Below are positions 17,472-26,722 of a stretch of DNA of 64,000 nt, piece after piece (positions within the stretch are counted from its first letter, which is position 1; each line of letters starts with the position of its first letter). The position numbers and the translations under genes are program-made. Below the pieces are notes generated by a model. That model worked only from the letters and a program-made list of their open reading frames with translations. It did not search any database and was not told where the DNA came from. Source of the DNA: Mycolicibacterium llatzerense (GTDB lineage: Bacteria; Actinomycetota; Actinomycetes; Mycobacteriales; Mycobacteriaceae); the NCBI RefSeq assembly GCF_000878195.1, contig NZ_JXST01000031.1, positions 16,123 through 80,122 of the forward strand, given 5' to 3'.

Positions 17472-18251
17472 TCAGCGCCGCACTAGTCGTCGTAGCCAAC
17501 CGGTCCGGTGGCCGGATGGGGCTGCCGCGCGCACCACCGTCCAGCCGAGGCGCTCCGCTTCGGCGGCCAGCCCGGGACGCGGATTCACCGGAATCGGGTG
17601 CCCCACGGCGTGCATCAGCGGCAGGTCCTCGTCGCCGTCAGCGTAGAAGTAACTCTGTTTCAGGTCAACAGAATTGGCCTGGCTGAACTCCGCGACCGCG
17701 GCGGCCTTGCGGTGGCCCCAGACGATGGGCCGGACGATGTCACCGGTGAGGGTGCCGTCGCCGTCGACGGTGAAGTGGTTGCAGATGACGTGCTCGACAC
17801 CCAGGTAGCGGGCCAGCGGCATGACATGCATGGTCAGCGCCGACGAACTGAGCACCACCGTGTGGCCCGACCGCTGATGGGCACCCACGATCTCGCGCAT
17901 CGTCGGGAACATCCTGGCCTGGACGTGGCTGTGGAACAACTGCTCACCGAGTGACTCCTGCTCGGCCAGCGACTCGCCCCGCATATAGCCGGCGGCGCGA
18001 ATCAGCAGTCGCTCGAACTCCATGCGGCGCAACTTGTATCGCACGGTCGCCTCGAGGATGCCGGTCAGTTCGCCGAAGGCGGCCTGCCGCTGCCGGAACC
18101 GGTGCGCGGCGTGGACCGTCGCGATGAAACCGGACACCAGCGTGCCGTCGACGTCGAAGAAGGCACCGACGTTCGAGCTCGTCGCGCCACGGTCATCGGC
18201 GTCGATCGCAGTGATCGGCCCCGTGATCGGCCCGGCGTTCGGCGCAGACAT
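17472..18251 (-). CDS. HAD-superfamily IB phosphatase
   Basis: A 259-residue phosphatase of the SerB-like HAD subclass IB. Motif I is FFDVDGTLV (about 32-40), motif II is the VVLSSSAL serine segment, motif III is the Lys in GHRKAA, and motif IV is GDEDLPLM. A helical cap sits between motifs I and II. Family members hydrolyse phosphate monoesters such as phosphoserine or phospholipid precursors; the substrate is not deducible. There is no acyltransferase fusion. It is divergent from the SDR gene, with 58 bases between the starts. Confidence 0.85.
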   Translation of the reverse strand: MSAPNAGPITGPITAIDADDRGATSSNVGAFFDVDGTLVSGFIATVHAAHRFRQRQAAFGELTGILEATVRYKLRRMEFERLLIRAAGYMRGESLAEQESLGEQLFHSHVQARMFPTMREIVGAHQRSGHTVVLSSSALTMHVMPLARYLGVEHVICNHFTVDGDGTLTGDIVRPIVWGHRKAAAVAEFSQANSVDLKQSYFYADGDEDLPLMHAVGHPIPVNPRPGLAAEAERLGWTVVRAAAPSGHRTGWLRRLVRR

Positions 18252-18295
18252 GTTCCCAGTATGCCGGGATGCCCGGCTGCCCATCGGCCGGGCGG

Positions 18296-18301
18296 TAGCC
18301 T
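18296..18301 (+). promoter_or_regulatory. -10 element of the SDR gene
   Basis: TAGCCT lies 8 bases before the ATG at 18310, the TAnnnT form and spacing typical of mycobacterial leaderless transcripts. No Shine-Dalgarno is visible. Confidence 0.4.
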
Positions 18302-18309
18302 GACCCGTC

Positions 18310-19047
18310 ATGGGACGCGTGGACGGCAAAGTTGCACTGATCACTGGTGGCGCACGGGGGATGGGTGCGGCGCACGCCCGCATGCTCGTCGCCGAGGGCG
18401 CCAAGGTCGTCATCGGCGACATCCTCGATGAACCGGGCGAGGCGCTGGCCACCGAGCTCGGTGACGCCGCGCGCTACGTGCACCTCGACGTCACCGACGC
18501 CGACCAGTGGACCGCCGCGGTCGCCACCGCGACCGAGCAGTTCGGTCTGCTCAACGTCCTGGTCAACAACGCCGGCATCACCGCCCTCGGCAAGATCGGC
18601 GAGTTCGACATGGCCAAGTGGCAAAAGTGCATCGACGTCAACCTGACCGGCACCTTTCTCGGCATGCAGGCAGTGGTCGCGCCGATGCGGGAGGCCGGCG
18701 GCGGTTCGATCATCAACATCTCGTCCATCGAGGGCATGCGCGGCGCGACGCTGCTGCATCCGTACGTCGCGTCCAAGTGGGCGGTGCGTGGGCTGACCAA
18801 GTCCGCGGCCATCGATCTGGGCAAGGACAAGATCCGGGTCAACTCGGTGCTGCCCGGCTTCATCCGCACGCCGATGACCAAATATTTCCCCGACGACATG
18901 ATGACCGCGCCGCTGGGCCGGCCCGGGCAGGCCGATGAGGTAGCGACCTTTGTGGTGTTCCTGGCCAGCGACGAATCGTCGTTTGCCACCGGCAGCGAGT
19001 TCGTCGTCGACGGCGGTCTGACGACCGACGTGCCGCACAAGTTCTGA
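18310..19047 (+). CDS. Short-chain dehydrogenase/reductase, FabG3 / hydroxysteroid dehydrogenase-like
   Basis: A 245-residue classical SDR using NAD(P). The cofactor motif TGGARGMG (12-19), NNAG (86-89) and catalytic Ser139, Tyr152 and Lys156 are all present, so it should be active. The wording (GGARGMGAAHARMLVAEGAK, ISSIEGM) is very close to mycobacterial FabG3 (Rv2002), a 3-alpha/20-beta hydroxysteroid dehydrogenase, so a steroid or hydroxyacyl substrate is likely. Position next to KstR-controlled genes fits, although no KstR site is visible at its own promoter. Confidence 0.9.
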   Translation: MGRVDGKVALITGGARGMGAAHARMLVAEGAKVVIGDILDEPGEALATELGDAARYVHLDVTDADQWTAAVATATEQFGLLNVLVNNAGITALGKIGEFDMAKWQKCIDVNLTGTFLGMQAVVAPMREAGGGSIINISSIEGMRGATLLHPYVASKWAVRGLTKSAAIDLGKDKIRVNSVLPGFIRTPMTKYFPDDMMTAPLGRPGQADEVATFVVFLASDESSFATGSEFVVDGGLTTDVPHKF

Positions 19048-19163
19048 CCTCAACGTTTCTGGAACTACCGGTCTGACGGGGCACAATGAGGAGCCCCCAC
19101 ATCGCGTATCCCCCTTGTTGAAGCGCGTTCAGATCCGGAGGGAGCAGGGCTATATCAACCGAG

Positions 19164-22061
19164 TTGCGCCGCGGTGCAGTGCTGGGTGCTGTCATTTTCC
19201 TGGTGCTGCTGTTCGCCTGTACCGGTGATCTGCCGCGCCTGCTGAGGCCCATGAGCCCGGCCGCCGAGGTCGAGTTGGCGCAGGGTTGGCAGCTGGCCTC
19301 GGCGCAGGGCCTGGCGGCCACCGGAGCGCAGCTCAGCACCGACGGGTTCGGCGCGACCGGTGCCGGCTGGCACCAGGTGCGGCACATGCCGGCGACGGTG
19401 CTGCAGGCGCTCGAGGACGACGGCACCTACCCGGACCTCTACTACGGCGACAACCTGCTGACCAAAGTGCCGCAGGACCTGTACAAGCAGGACTGGTGGT
19501 ACCGCACGACGTTCGTCGCGCCGGCCGGGCACTCGACGTACCGGCTGAACTTCCCTGGCATCAACTACCGGGCCGAGATTTGGCTGAACGGGCACCGGAT
19601 CGCCGACAGCGGGCAGATCGCCGGCATGTACGTCGACCACACCCTGGATGTGTCGAAGTGGATCGATCGCGGCCGGGCCAACACGCTCGCCGTCAAGGTC
19701 ACCCCGGAGCGGGCGCTGCAGGATGTCGACGGCGTGGAGTTGGCCGACAGCTGGTTCGACTGGATCAACTGGAACTACCTCGGCTACCAGGGACCGGGGA
19801 AGAACCCGGCCAACGGCAATTCGTTCGTCGCGGACCGCAATGCCGGCATCCTCAAACCGGTCACCCTGAAGATGTCCGGCGATGTGGCGATCACCGATGC
19901 CACCGTGAACAGCCAGCTGCCGTTGCCGCGTACCGACAGCGCCCAGCTGAGCGTCCGGTCCGGCCTGACCAACTACTCCGACCAACGGGTCAACGGCGTC
20001 GTGCGGGCGACCATCACCCGTGCCGGTAAGACGGACATCGAGATCGAGCGACCGGTCTCGCTCGGGCCGGGGGAGAGCCGTGACGTCACCTTCAGCGCAG
20101 GCGACTACGAGGCGCTGCGGATCGGCAATCCCGACCTGTGGTGGCCGTACACGATGGGCAAGCCCGACCTCTACGACCTGCGGGTGCAGTTCCTGCAGTA
20201 CGGCCAGACCACTGACGAGTTGAAACAGCGGTTCGGCATCCGCTCCATCGAGCAGGGCCGCGACGGCAGCGAGGAGTTCCCGCAGCTGGGTTCGGGCGGC
20301 AACTTCTATCTGAAGGTCAACGGCCGGGACTTCCTGGCGCGCGGGGCGACCTACACTCCCGACCTGCTGTACCGCGACGATCCCGACCGCGACAACGCGA
20401 TCCTGCGCTACGTCAAGGATCTGGGTCTGAACATGATCCGGATGGAATCCAAGATTCCCGGTGCGCGCTTCATCGAGCGGGCCGACGAACTGGGCATCCC
20501 GCTGATGGTGGGCTGGATGTGCTGTAACCAGTGGGAGAAATGGCCACAGTGGAACCAGGAGGCTCACCGGGTCGCGCAGGACAGTCTGCGCTCGCAGATC
20601 CTGATGCTGCGGTCACATGCGTCGGCATTCGTCTGGGCCAACGCCAGCGACGGGCACCCGCCGGCCGACATCCTGGCGCAGTACCACGACATTCTGCGAA
20701 AGTTGCACTGGCAGAACGCCGTTGTCGACACGGTGTCGTCGTACACCACCGATTCGTCGGGTAACCGGCTGTGGGACGGCATCCAGATGGCCGGCCCGTA
20801 CACCTGGCGGGCGCCCGCGTACTGGTTCGACGGCAGCTACGCCGCCGCCCGGGGAGCGTCGGCCGAGCAGGGCGACAACGAGCACATCCCGCCGTTCGCG
20901 AGCCTGCGCAAGTTCATTCCGCCGGACAAGCTCTGGCCGATCAACGACATGTGGTACTTCCACGCCGGTTCCAACCCCGGTAACGAGGCCCTGGCGAGCA
21001 TCCGCACCGCGATCGTCCAGCGATACGGATCATCCACTGGCGCTGAGGAATTCGCGCGCAAGGCACAGCTGGCCCACTACGAGGCGACCCGGGCCCAGTT
21101 CGAGTCGTTCGCCGCTCTGGGCTGGGCGGACCGCAAGATGACGATCTACTGGATGCTCAACAACCACTGGCCGTCGTTCTTCGGCAACATCTTCGACTAC
21201 TACCTACGGCCCGGCGGTGCGTACTACGGAGCCAAGAAGGGCCTGCAGCCGCTGTCGGTCACGTTCGACTCGTACGCCACCGGCGATCACAGCACCGCCA
21301 AGGTGAGCATTGTCAACCAGAGCCCGGAGAACGTCGTCGGGCTCCGCGTCCGTACGCGGGTGTACGACATCAACGGGACCATGCGCGACGACCGCATCAG
21401 TGACCCGTACGACGTGGTCTCGGGCGCCGCCGCGGTGGCCCTGACGCTGCCGCGGGTGGTGCCCGATTCCCGGGTCTTCTTCGTCCGGGCCGAGCTGGTG
21501 AACCCTGCCGGCGCGGTCATTGCGAACAACGACTACTGGCAGTCGCAGCAGGACGACATCGGCGAACCGGGCAAGGACGTCGCGTTCGAGCTGCACCAGA
21601 CCGCATGGGCCGACATGACGCCGCTGAACTATATGCAGAAGGCCCGGCTCGACGTCAGCGCCGCCGGTTCGATGAACGATGCCGGCCAGCAGGTCGTCGA
21701 CATCACGTTGCGCAACCCGACCAAGCAGGTCGCGTTCTTCGAGCGGGCAGAGCTGACCTCCGCTCCGGACGCCGACGAGATCCTGCCCATCGAGTACAGC
21801 GACAACTACGTCACCGTGTATCCGGGGGAGACCGCCCATGTTCGCGGGCTGGTGCCGAAACCGGGTGTGAACGCGGGCTGGGTCCGGGTCGGTGGCTACA
21901 ACACGCCGCCGGTGACAGTCCCGGTTACGGGCGGCTCCAGGCCGTCCGACTCGGCGGACGCCGCAGCGCGGGCCGCGGTGACCGACCCGGGTTTGGCCGA
22001 GCCGGACGTCCGGCCCGCGGCGCCCGACGCGGTACCGCGGGTCCCGCGGCCCGGCGCATGA
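19164..22061 (+). CDS. Glycoside hydrolase family 2 lipoprotein, exo-beta-glucosaminidase/mannosidase type
   Basis: A 965-residue exported enzyme. The N-terminal hydrophobic segment ends in LLFAC, a lipobox, so it is likely anchored outside the membrane. GH2 domains follow: a sugar-binding jelly roll (about 80-240), Ig-like domain, TIM barrel (about 390-690) and C-terminal beta domains. In exo-glucosaminidases the acid Asp lies in a WxNxSDxxPP motif, seen here as WANASDGHPP, and the nucleophile Glu in a SETGPG-like site, seen as SAEQGDNE before IPPFASLRKF. The substrate may be a glucosamine or mannose polymer. TTG 19164 is the first standard start, but the GGAGGG ribosome site (19137-19142) is better placed for an ATA at 19152. 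Confidence 0.85.
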   Translation: MRRGAVLGAVIFLVLLFACTGDLPRLLRPMSPAAEVELAQGWQLASAQGLAATGAQLSTDGFGATGAGWHQVRHMPATVLQALEDDGTYPDLYYGDNLLTKVPQDLYKQDWWYRTTFVAPAGHSTYRLNFPGINYRAEIWLNGHRIADSGQIAGMYVDHTLDVSKWIDRGRANTLAVKVTPERALQDVDGVELADSWFDWINWNYLGYQGPGKNPANGNSFVADRNAGILKPVTLKMSGDVAITDATVNSQLPLPRTDSAQLSVRSGLTNYSDQRVNGVVRATITRAGKTDIEIERPVSLGPGESRDVTFSAGDYEALRIGNPDLWWPYTMGKPDLYDLRVQFLQYGQTTDELKQRFGIRSIEQGRDGSEEFPQLGSGGNFYLKVNGRDFLARGATYTPDLLYRDDPDRDNAILRYVKDLGLNMIRMESKIPGARFIERADELGIPLMVGWMCCNQWEKWPQWNQEAHRVAQDSLRSQILMLRSHASAFVWANASDGHPPADILAQYHDILRKLHWQNAVVDTVSSYTTDSSGNRLWDGIQMAGPYTWRAPAYWFDGSYAAARGASAEQGDNEHIPPFASLRKFIPPDKLWPINDMWYFHAGSNPGNEALASIRTAIVQRYGSSTGAEEFARKAQLAHYEATRAQFESFAALGWADRKMTIYWMLNNHWPSFFGNIFDYYLRPGGAYYGAKKGLQPLSVTFDSYATGDHSTAKVSIVNQSPENVVGLRVRTRVYDINGTMRDDRISDPYDVVSGAAAVALTLPRVVPDSRVFFVRAELVNPAGAVIANNDYWQSQQDDIGEPGKDVAFELHQTAWADMTPLNYMQKARLDVSAAGSMNDAGQQVVDITLRNPTKQVAFFERAELTSAPDADEILPIEYSDNYVTVYPGETAHVRGLVPKPGVNAGWVRVGGYNTPPVTVPVTGGSRPSDSADAAARAAVTDPGLAEPDVRPAAPDAVPRVPRPGA

Positions 22062-22094
22062 GACATGATGAACGCACAGACGAAGGAGAAGCTG

Positions 22095-22325
22095 ATGGCC
22101 CACGAGGTGGCTGACGAACGTTCCGCACTCGCCGCATACACCGCCGAAAAGGGGTGGCAGCGCCGTACGGACGACCGCGTCGATATCTACCTGCGTGGCG
22201 CGTCCCGGGTCCGGGTCATCTGGCAGGGTGACCACGCGATCAGCGGCAGCTCCCGCTTCCAGGACGACATCATGGAGACCTACACGCGCGACCTCGACAC
22301 CGTGCGCGCCTGGCTGGCGGGCTGA
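22095..22325 (+). CDS. Small conserved hypothetical protein
   Basis: A 76-residue soluble protein; AAGGAG seven bases before the ATG at 22095 decides the start over an upstream in-frame ATG (22065). The composition alternates a basic N-half (YTAEKGWQRRTDDRVDIY) with a conserved-looking RVRVIWQGDHAISG strand region and a C-terminal helix. No known domain recognised. It lies 33 bases after the GH2 gene and 43 bases before cinA, in the same direction, and may be in one transcription unit. Confidence 0.7.
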   Translation: MAHEVADERSALAAYTAEKGWQRRTDDRVDIYLRGASRVRVIWQGDHAISGSSRFQDDIMETYTRDLDTVRAWLAG

Positions 22326-22368
22326 CTCAGTCCGCAGTACCGTCCGGCACCGTCGTACTGTGATCGCC

Positions 22369-23670
22369 ATGGGTGTGCGTGCGGGCATCGTGGTGACCGG
22401 GACCGAAGTTCTCACCGGGCGGGTCCAGGATCTCAACGGGCCGTGGCTGGCGGATCAGTTGCTGGAACTCGGCGTGGAACTCGCCCACATCACCATCTGT
22501 GGCGATCGGCCCGAAGACATTGAGGCCCAACTGAATTTCCTCGCCGGCCAGGGCGTCGACTTGATCGTCACCAGCGGCGGTCTCGGACCGACGGCCGATG
22601 ACATGACCGTCGCCGTGGTCGCCAAGTTCTGTGGCCGCGAGCTGGTGCTCGACGAGCCGCTCGAGGAACGCATCGCAGAAATCTTGCGGTCCTTCATGGG
22701 CCGGTTCCCGGGCGCCGACTTCGACGCGGTGCGCGCGGCCAACCGCAAGCAGGCGCTGGTGCCCAAGGGTGGGAGCGCCGACGGCGTCGAGATTCTGGAC
22801 CCCGTGGGTACGGCGCCGGGCGTCGTGGTCACCCGGGCCGGGGGCGGGCCGACGGTGATCGTGCTCCCCGGGCCGCCCCGCGAACTACGGCCGATGTGGC
22901 ACCGCGCCATCGAGACGGCGACGGCCCAGCGGGCGGTCGCCGGGCGCACCATCTACCGGCAGGAGACCATCCGGATGTTCGGCCTGCCCGAGTCCGGGCT
23001 GGCCGAAACCCTGCGGGATGCGGAAACCCTGGTGCCCGGTTTCGCGGGCCTGGAGATCACCACGTGTCTGCGCCGCGGCGAGCTGGAGATCGTCACCCGC
23101 TATGAACCCGACGCCGCCGAGAGCTACCGGCAACTGGCCGCGCTGCTCCGCGAGCGCCATCCGCGGGACGTCTACTCCGAGGACGGAACCTTGGTCGATG
23201 ACCAAGTGGCGCAACTGCTTTCGGGCCGCACCATCGCGACCGCCGAGTCGTGCACAGCCGGCCTGCTCGCGGCCCGGTTGGCCGACCGGCCCGGCTCGTC
23301 GGCCTACCTGGCCGGTGGCGTCGTGTCGTACTCGAACGAGGCCAAGGCCGAGCTGCTCGGCGTCGATCCCGCATTGATCGCCACCCACGGTGCGGTATCC
23401 GAACCGGTCGCCGAGGCCATGGCGGCCGGCGCGCTGCGGCGATTCGGTGCCGACATCGCCGTGGGCATCACCGGCATCGCCGGTCCCGGCGGCGGCAGTG
23501 AGGAAAAGCCGGTCGGCACAGTGTGTTTCAGTGTGGGCCTGGCCGACGGCACGACCCAGACGCGGACAATTCACCTGCCGGGTAACCGGGCGGATATCCG
23601 TGAGCGGTCGACGACCGTTGCGATGCACATGCTGCGCCGGGTGCTCAGCGGTCTGCCCGTCAGTGTCTGA
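22369..23670 (+). CDS. cinA: CinA-like protein (MoCF domain + nicotinamide-nucleotide amidohydrolase domain)
   Basis: A 433-residue two-domain protein. Residues about 1-170 form the molybdopterin-binding-like (MoCF/COG1058) domain with TGTEVLTGRVQD and SGGLGPTADD. Residues about 275-425 form the CinA/PncC domain with the AESCTAGLLAARL catalytic segment and GITGIAGPGGG. The family takes part in pyridine-nucleotide recycling by deamidating NMN. The length is normal for full CinA. It is convergent with the alpha/beta hydrolase, 16 bases apart. Confidence 0.95.
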   Translation: MGVRAGIVVTGTEVLTGRVQDLNGPWLADQLLELGVELAHITICGDRPEDIEAQLNFLAGQGVDLIVTSGGLGPTADDMTVAVVAKFCGRELVLDEPLEERIAEILRSFMGRFPGADFDAVRAANRKQALVPKGGSADGVEILDPVGTAPGVVVTRAGGGPTVIVLPGPPRELRPMWHRAIETATAQRAVAGRTIYRQETIRMFGLPESGLAETLRDAETLVPGFAGLEITTCLRRGELEIVTRYEPDAAESYRQLAALLRERHPRDVYSEDGTLVDDQVAQLLSGRTIATAESCTAGLLAARLADRPGSSAYLAGGVVSYSNEAKAELLGVDPALIATHGAVSEPVAEAMAAGALRRFGADIAVGITGIAGPGGGSEEKPVGTVCFSVGLADGTTQTRTIHLPGNRADIRERSTTVAMHMLRRVLSGLPVSV

Positions 23671-23686
23671 CGGAGCAGCCTGACCC

Positions 23687-24604
23687 TTACTGCGCGGCCA
23701 GGTCGGCGTCCCAGACCTCGAGAATCTTGGTCAGGATGTCTTCGGGTACGCCCAGCCCTGCCAGGTGGCTTTCGCCTGGCAGCGTGTACATCTCGGCATC
23801 GGCAATCCGCGCCACCGCGTGCTCGCCGTGGGCGTAGGGCACGATGTGGTCGGCATCGCCGTGCCACCAGCGCACCGGCACCTTGATGTCCTCCAGCCGG
23901 AAGCCCCAGTCGCGGGCGAACACCACGATGTCGGCGAACGGCGCCGCCAGCTGCTTGCGGCTGCCATTGAGCAGATCGTCGAGGAACATCGCCTTGAACT
24001 CCGGACGGCTCAACAGGTTTCGGTCACCGTCCGGAGAAATCCGGGCATACAGGTCGAGAGCGGGGGAGCCGAACGGCCCGATCAGCTTGATCAGTGACCC
24101 CGCTACCCAGCGGATGGGGGTGTCGGCGACCTCGAGGACCGGACGGACGATCTTGGCCAGCTCCATCAGCCCGCTGCTGATGCCGTCCTCACCGATCAAG
24201 GGGGCGACGCCGCCGAGCACCGCGGCCATCACCACCCGGTCGGGCATCGCGGCCGCGGTGGCCAGCGTGTAGGGGCCGCCGCCGGACAGGCCGATCACCG
24301 CGAACCGGTCGATGCCGAGGGTGTCGGCGATGGTCCGCAGATCGTCGGTGAATCCGAGCACGTTCTCGTACTGGTACGGAGTCGACGAGCCGATGCCCGG
24401 CCGGTCGATGCCGATCAGCCGGATGTTCTTGCGCGCGGCGAAGGTGCGGGCCTCGGTCGGGATCTGCCGGCGCGCGCCGGGTGTCCCGTGCAGCCAGAAC
24501 ACCGCTCGTCCCTGCGGGTTCCCGAACTCGGCAAAACTGATCTGGCGGTCCTCGCCGACGGCAATGTTGCCTTCCAGCTTCGGGCGCTCAATCGACATGA
24601 CCAT
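23687..24604 (-). CDS. Alpha/beta hydrolase
   Basis: A 305-residue cytoplasmic hydrolase. The fold is clear: oxyanion HGTPG, nucleophile elbow GLSGGGP, acid Asp in WHGDADHIVP and His in PGESHLAG near the C-terminus, all present. The substrate is unknown; epoxide hydrolase, esterase or peptidase activities occur in this superfamily. Two starts are possible, ATG 24604 (MVMSIERP) or ATG 24598 (MSIERP); neither has a strong ribosome site. Confidence 0.85.
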   Translation of the reverse strand: MVMSIERPKLEGNIAVGEDRQISFAEFGNPQGRAVFWLHGTPGARRQIPTEARTFAARKNIRLIGIDRPGIGSSTPYQYENVLGFTDDLRTIADTLGIDRFAVIGLSGGGPYTLATAAAMPDRVVMAAVLGGVAPLIGEDGISSGLMELAKIVRPVLEVADTPIRWVAGSLIKLIGPFGSPALDLYARISPDGDRNLLSRPEFKAMFLDDLLNGSRKQLAAPFADIVVFARDWGFRLEDIKVPVRWWHGDADHIVPYAHGEHAVARIADAEMYTLPGESHLAGLGVPEDILTKILEVWDADLAAQ

Positions 24605-24645
24605 GGCCGAATTGTCGCACCCCCGGAACCTGCGGCGGCCTGCGG

Positions 24646-25620
24646 CTACCCCGCGCTGCGGGCGTCGACGCGCGTCTTCCACAGGCTCGCCACCGTCGTC
24701 ACGATGAGCGTGACGATGATGACCGCCAACGACAGCAGCGTCGGGATCTGCGGCACGTGCACCGGCTCACCGCCGTTGATGAACGGCAGCGTGTTCTCGT
24801 GCAGCGCGTGCAGGACCAGCTTCACGCCGATGAAAGCCAGGATGAAGGCCAGGCCCTGCGACAGGTACACCAGCCGCTTGAGCATGTCGCCGAGCAGGAA
24901 GTACAGCTGGCGCAGACCCATCAGCGCGAAGACGTTCGCGGTGAAGACCAGGTACGGCTCCTGGGTCAGGCCGTAGATCGCCGGGATCGAATCGAGCGCG
25001 AACAGCAGGTCGGTGGTGCCGAGGGCGATGATGACCAGAATCATCGGGGTCAGTACCCGCTTGCCGTTCACCACGGTGTGCAGCCGGGAGCCGTCCCACT
25101 GGTCGGAGGCTTTCAGGTATTTGCGGGCGAACCGCACCATCGAGTTCTCGGCGTCGTCGTCGTGCTCGGTGTCGCGGACCAGCTTGGCCGCCGTGTACAC
25201 CAGGAACGCGCCGAAGACGTAGAAGATCCAGGAGAACTGCGAAATCGCAACGGCGCCAAGGGCGATGAAGATGCCGCGGAAGATCAGCGCCAGGATAATG
25301 CCGATCAGCAGGACCTGCTGCTGCAGGACCCTGGGCACCTTGAAGCTGGCCATGATGATCAGGAAGATGAAGAGGTTGTCGACCGACAGGCTGTATTCGG
25401 TGAGCCAGCCGGCGAAGAACTGAACTCCGTAGTCACCGCCGTGGAAGCGCCACACCCAGATGCCGAACGCGATCGCGAGCCCGATGTAGGTGGCGAGGTA
25501 GCCGGCGGTTTCGCGGGTGGTTGGTTCGTGTGGCCTGCGGCCGATCACCACCACGTCGAAGAGGAGTACAGCGATCGTCACCCCGAGGGTGATGGACCAT
25601 TCAAGCGTAGAAACATTCAT
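24646..25620 (-). CDS. TerC/Alx-family integral membrane protein, likely Mn2+ exporter
   Basis: A 324-residue protein with about nine transmembrane helices. Conserved intramembrane acidic motifs of TerC are present: LSVDNLFIFLIIM and LLFALDSIPAIYG. TerC/Alx proteins mediate manganese export or metal homeostasis. The upstream leader carries a yybP-ykoY Mn2+-sensing riboswitch (25651-25747), so expression should rise with manganese, which supports the metal-export role over tellurite resistance. Confidence 0.9.
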   Translation of the reverse strand: MNVSTLEWSITLGVTIAVLLFDVVVIGRRPHEPTTRETAGYLATYIGLAIAFGIWVWRFHGGDYGVQFFAGWLTEYSLSVDNLFIFLIIMASFKVPRVLQQQVLLIGIILALIFRGIFIALGAVAISQFSWIFYVFGAFLVYTAAKLVRDTEHDDDAENSMVRFARKYLKASDQWDGSRLHTVVNGKRVLTPMILVIIALGTTDLLFALDSIPAIYGLTQEPYLVFTANVFALMGLRQLYFLLGDMLKRLVYLSQGLAFILAFIGVKLVLHALHENTLPFINGGEPVHVPQIPTLLSLAVIIVTLIVTTVASLWKTRVDARSAG

Positions 25621-25650
25621 GCGGGGGCGCCTCCGGGCGTCAGTGAGCGA

Positions 25651-25747
25651 CCGAGGTCTCTACCGCCGCCGCAACGGCCCGCAGCACCGGCTACCCGACG
25701 TTGGGCAACGTGATGACGACACCGCGGCGAAGGAATACTCCCCTCGG
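25651..25747 (-). ncRNA. yybP-ykoY manganese riboswitch upstream of terC-like gene
   Basis: Read on the minus strand, the leader holds the aptamer landmarks in order: GGGGAGTA, GTCGTCATCACG, CGGGTAGCCGG and GAGACC. A perfect P1 helix (CCGAGG 25747-25742 with CCTCGG 25656-25651) closes it. A GATAAT -10 (25758-25753) sits just upstream. This class senses Mn2+ and commonly precedes terC/alx and mntP genes. Confidence 0.88.
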
Positions 25748-25794
25748 CATCCATTATCGCAGACGGTCGTCGGGGCCGGCGCTGCGGCGGGGTG

Positions 25795-26541
25795 TCACGC
25801 CGTGACCAGCACGGTCAGTTGTGCGCCGTCGCGCTCGACCCGCATGCCGGCGCGACGTGCGACGGCGGCTACCGCGGCGGCGTCGCTCGGTTCGGCCCGG
25901 CTGCCGGCCAGGGCACGCGCCAACCGGCCCTTGTGGGCCTTGTTGAAGTGGCTGACCACGGTGCGGCGCCCGTCGGGGTGTTCGGTGTAGACGTCGACCG
26001 TCACCGCGCCGGGGATCTTGCCGAGCGCCTCGTATGAGCCGGACCGCAGGTCGACGATGAGTTCCTGCTCCTGGAGCTGGGCCAACACGGGTTCCAGGAC
26101 GGGCTTCCACCGGCTGGCCAGGGTGCCGCCCGCGGGCAGCTTCGACGATGCCGACAGTCGGTACGCCGGAATCGGGTCGTCAGCGCGCAGCAGCCCGAAC
26201 AGGGCCGATCCGACTGCCAGGCGGGCACGGGCGCGGGTCGCGGTGGCACCGCGCAGCGACCCGACGTCGAGGGCGTCGTACAGCACCCCGGTGTAACGGT
26301 CGATGGCCGGCATGGTCGGGGCGGTGAGCAGCTCCGCGTTGCGGGCGATCTCGGAATCCTGCGAAGCGGAGATGGCGAGGGCTTTGCGGCTGGCTTCCGG
26401 ATCGGCGGCGAGCGCGACGAGTTCGTCGACGAGGGCCGTCCGTAGCGGCGTGAGTTCCGGCACACTCAGCGTGCCGATCCGCAGCGGTGGTCCGTCGCCA
26501 CCTGGGCGCTTGGTCTCCGAGGGCGGTAGCAGCACGATCAC
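25795..26541 (-). CDS. yaaA: YaaA/DUF328 family peroxide-stress protein
   Basis: A 248-residue protein starting at GTG 26541. The family hallmark N-terminus IVLLPPSETKRPGG is present, as are YTGVLYDALD, FGLLRADDPIPAYRLS and VVSHFNKAHKG. YaaA limits intracellular iron and DNA damage during peroxide stress in E. coli and binds DNA. It lies in the same direction as terC, with the riboswitch promoter in the gap, so the two are probably separate units with related metal/oxidative themes. Confidence 0.9.
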   Translation of the reverse strand: MIVLLPPSETKRPGGDGPPLRIGTLSVPELTPLRTALVDELVALAADPEASRKALAISASQDSEIARNAELLTAPTMPAIDRYTGVLYDALDVGSLRGATATRARARLAVGSALFGLLRADDPIPAYRLSASSKLPAGGTLASRWKPVLEPVLAQLQEQELIVDLRSGSYEALGKIPGAVTVDVYTEHPDGRRTVVSHFNKAHKGRLARALAGSRAEPSDAAAVAAVARRAGMRVERDGAQLTVLVTA

Positions 26542-26722
26542 GGCGAAGACGGTATCCGACGGCGATTGGTACGGCGCGTACCATCAACGTGTCAATCGTG
26601 GGTGTTTGCTTTGCCGCTGTGGTCGAGGTGGCCTAAAGTTCGGTACCTACTGACGTCGGGGCTGAGGTCGGTAGGCCGAGGTTCCGTACCTGCGGTGATT
26701 ACCAGGGAATGCTGGGGTGGTT

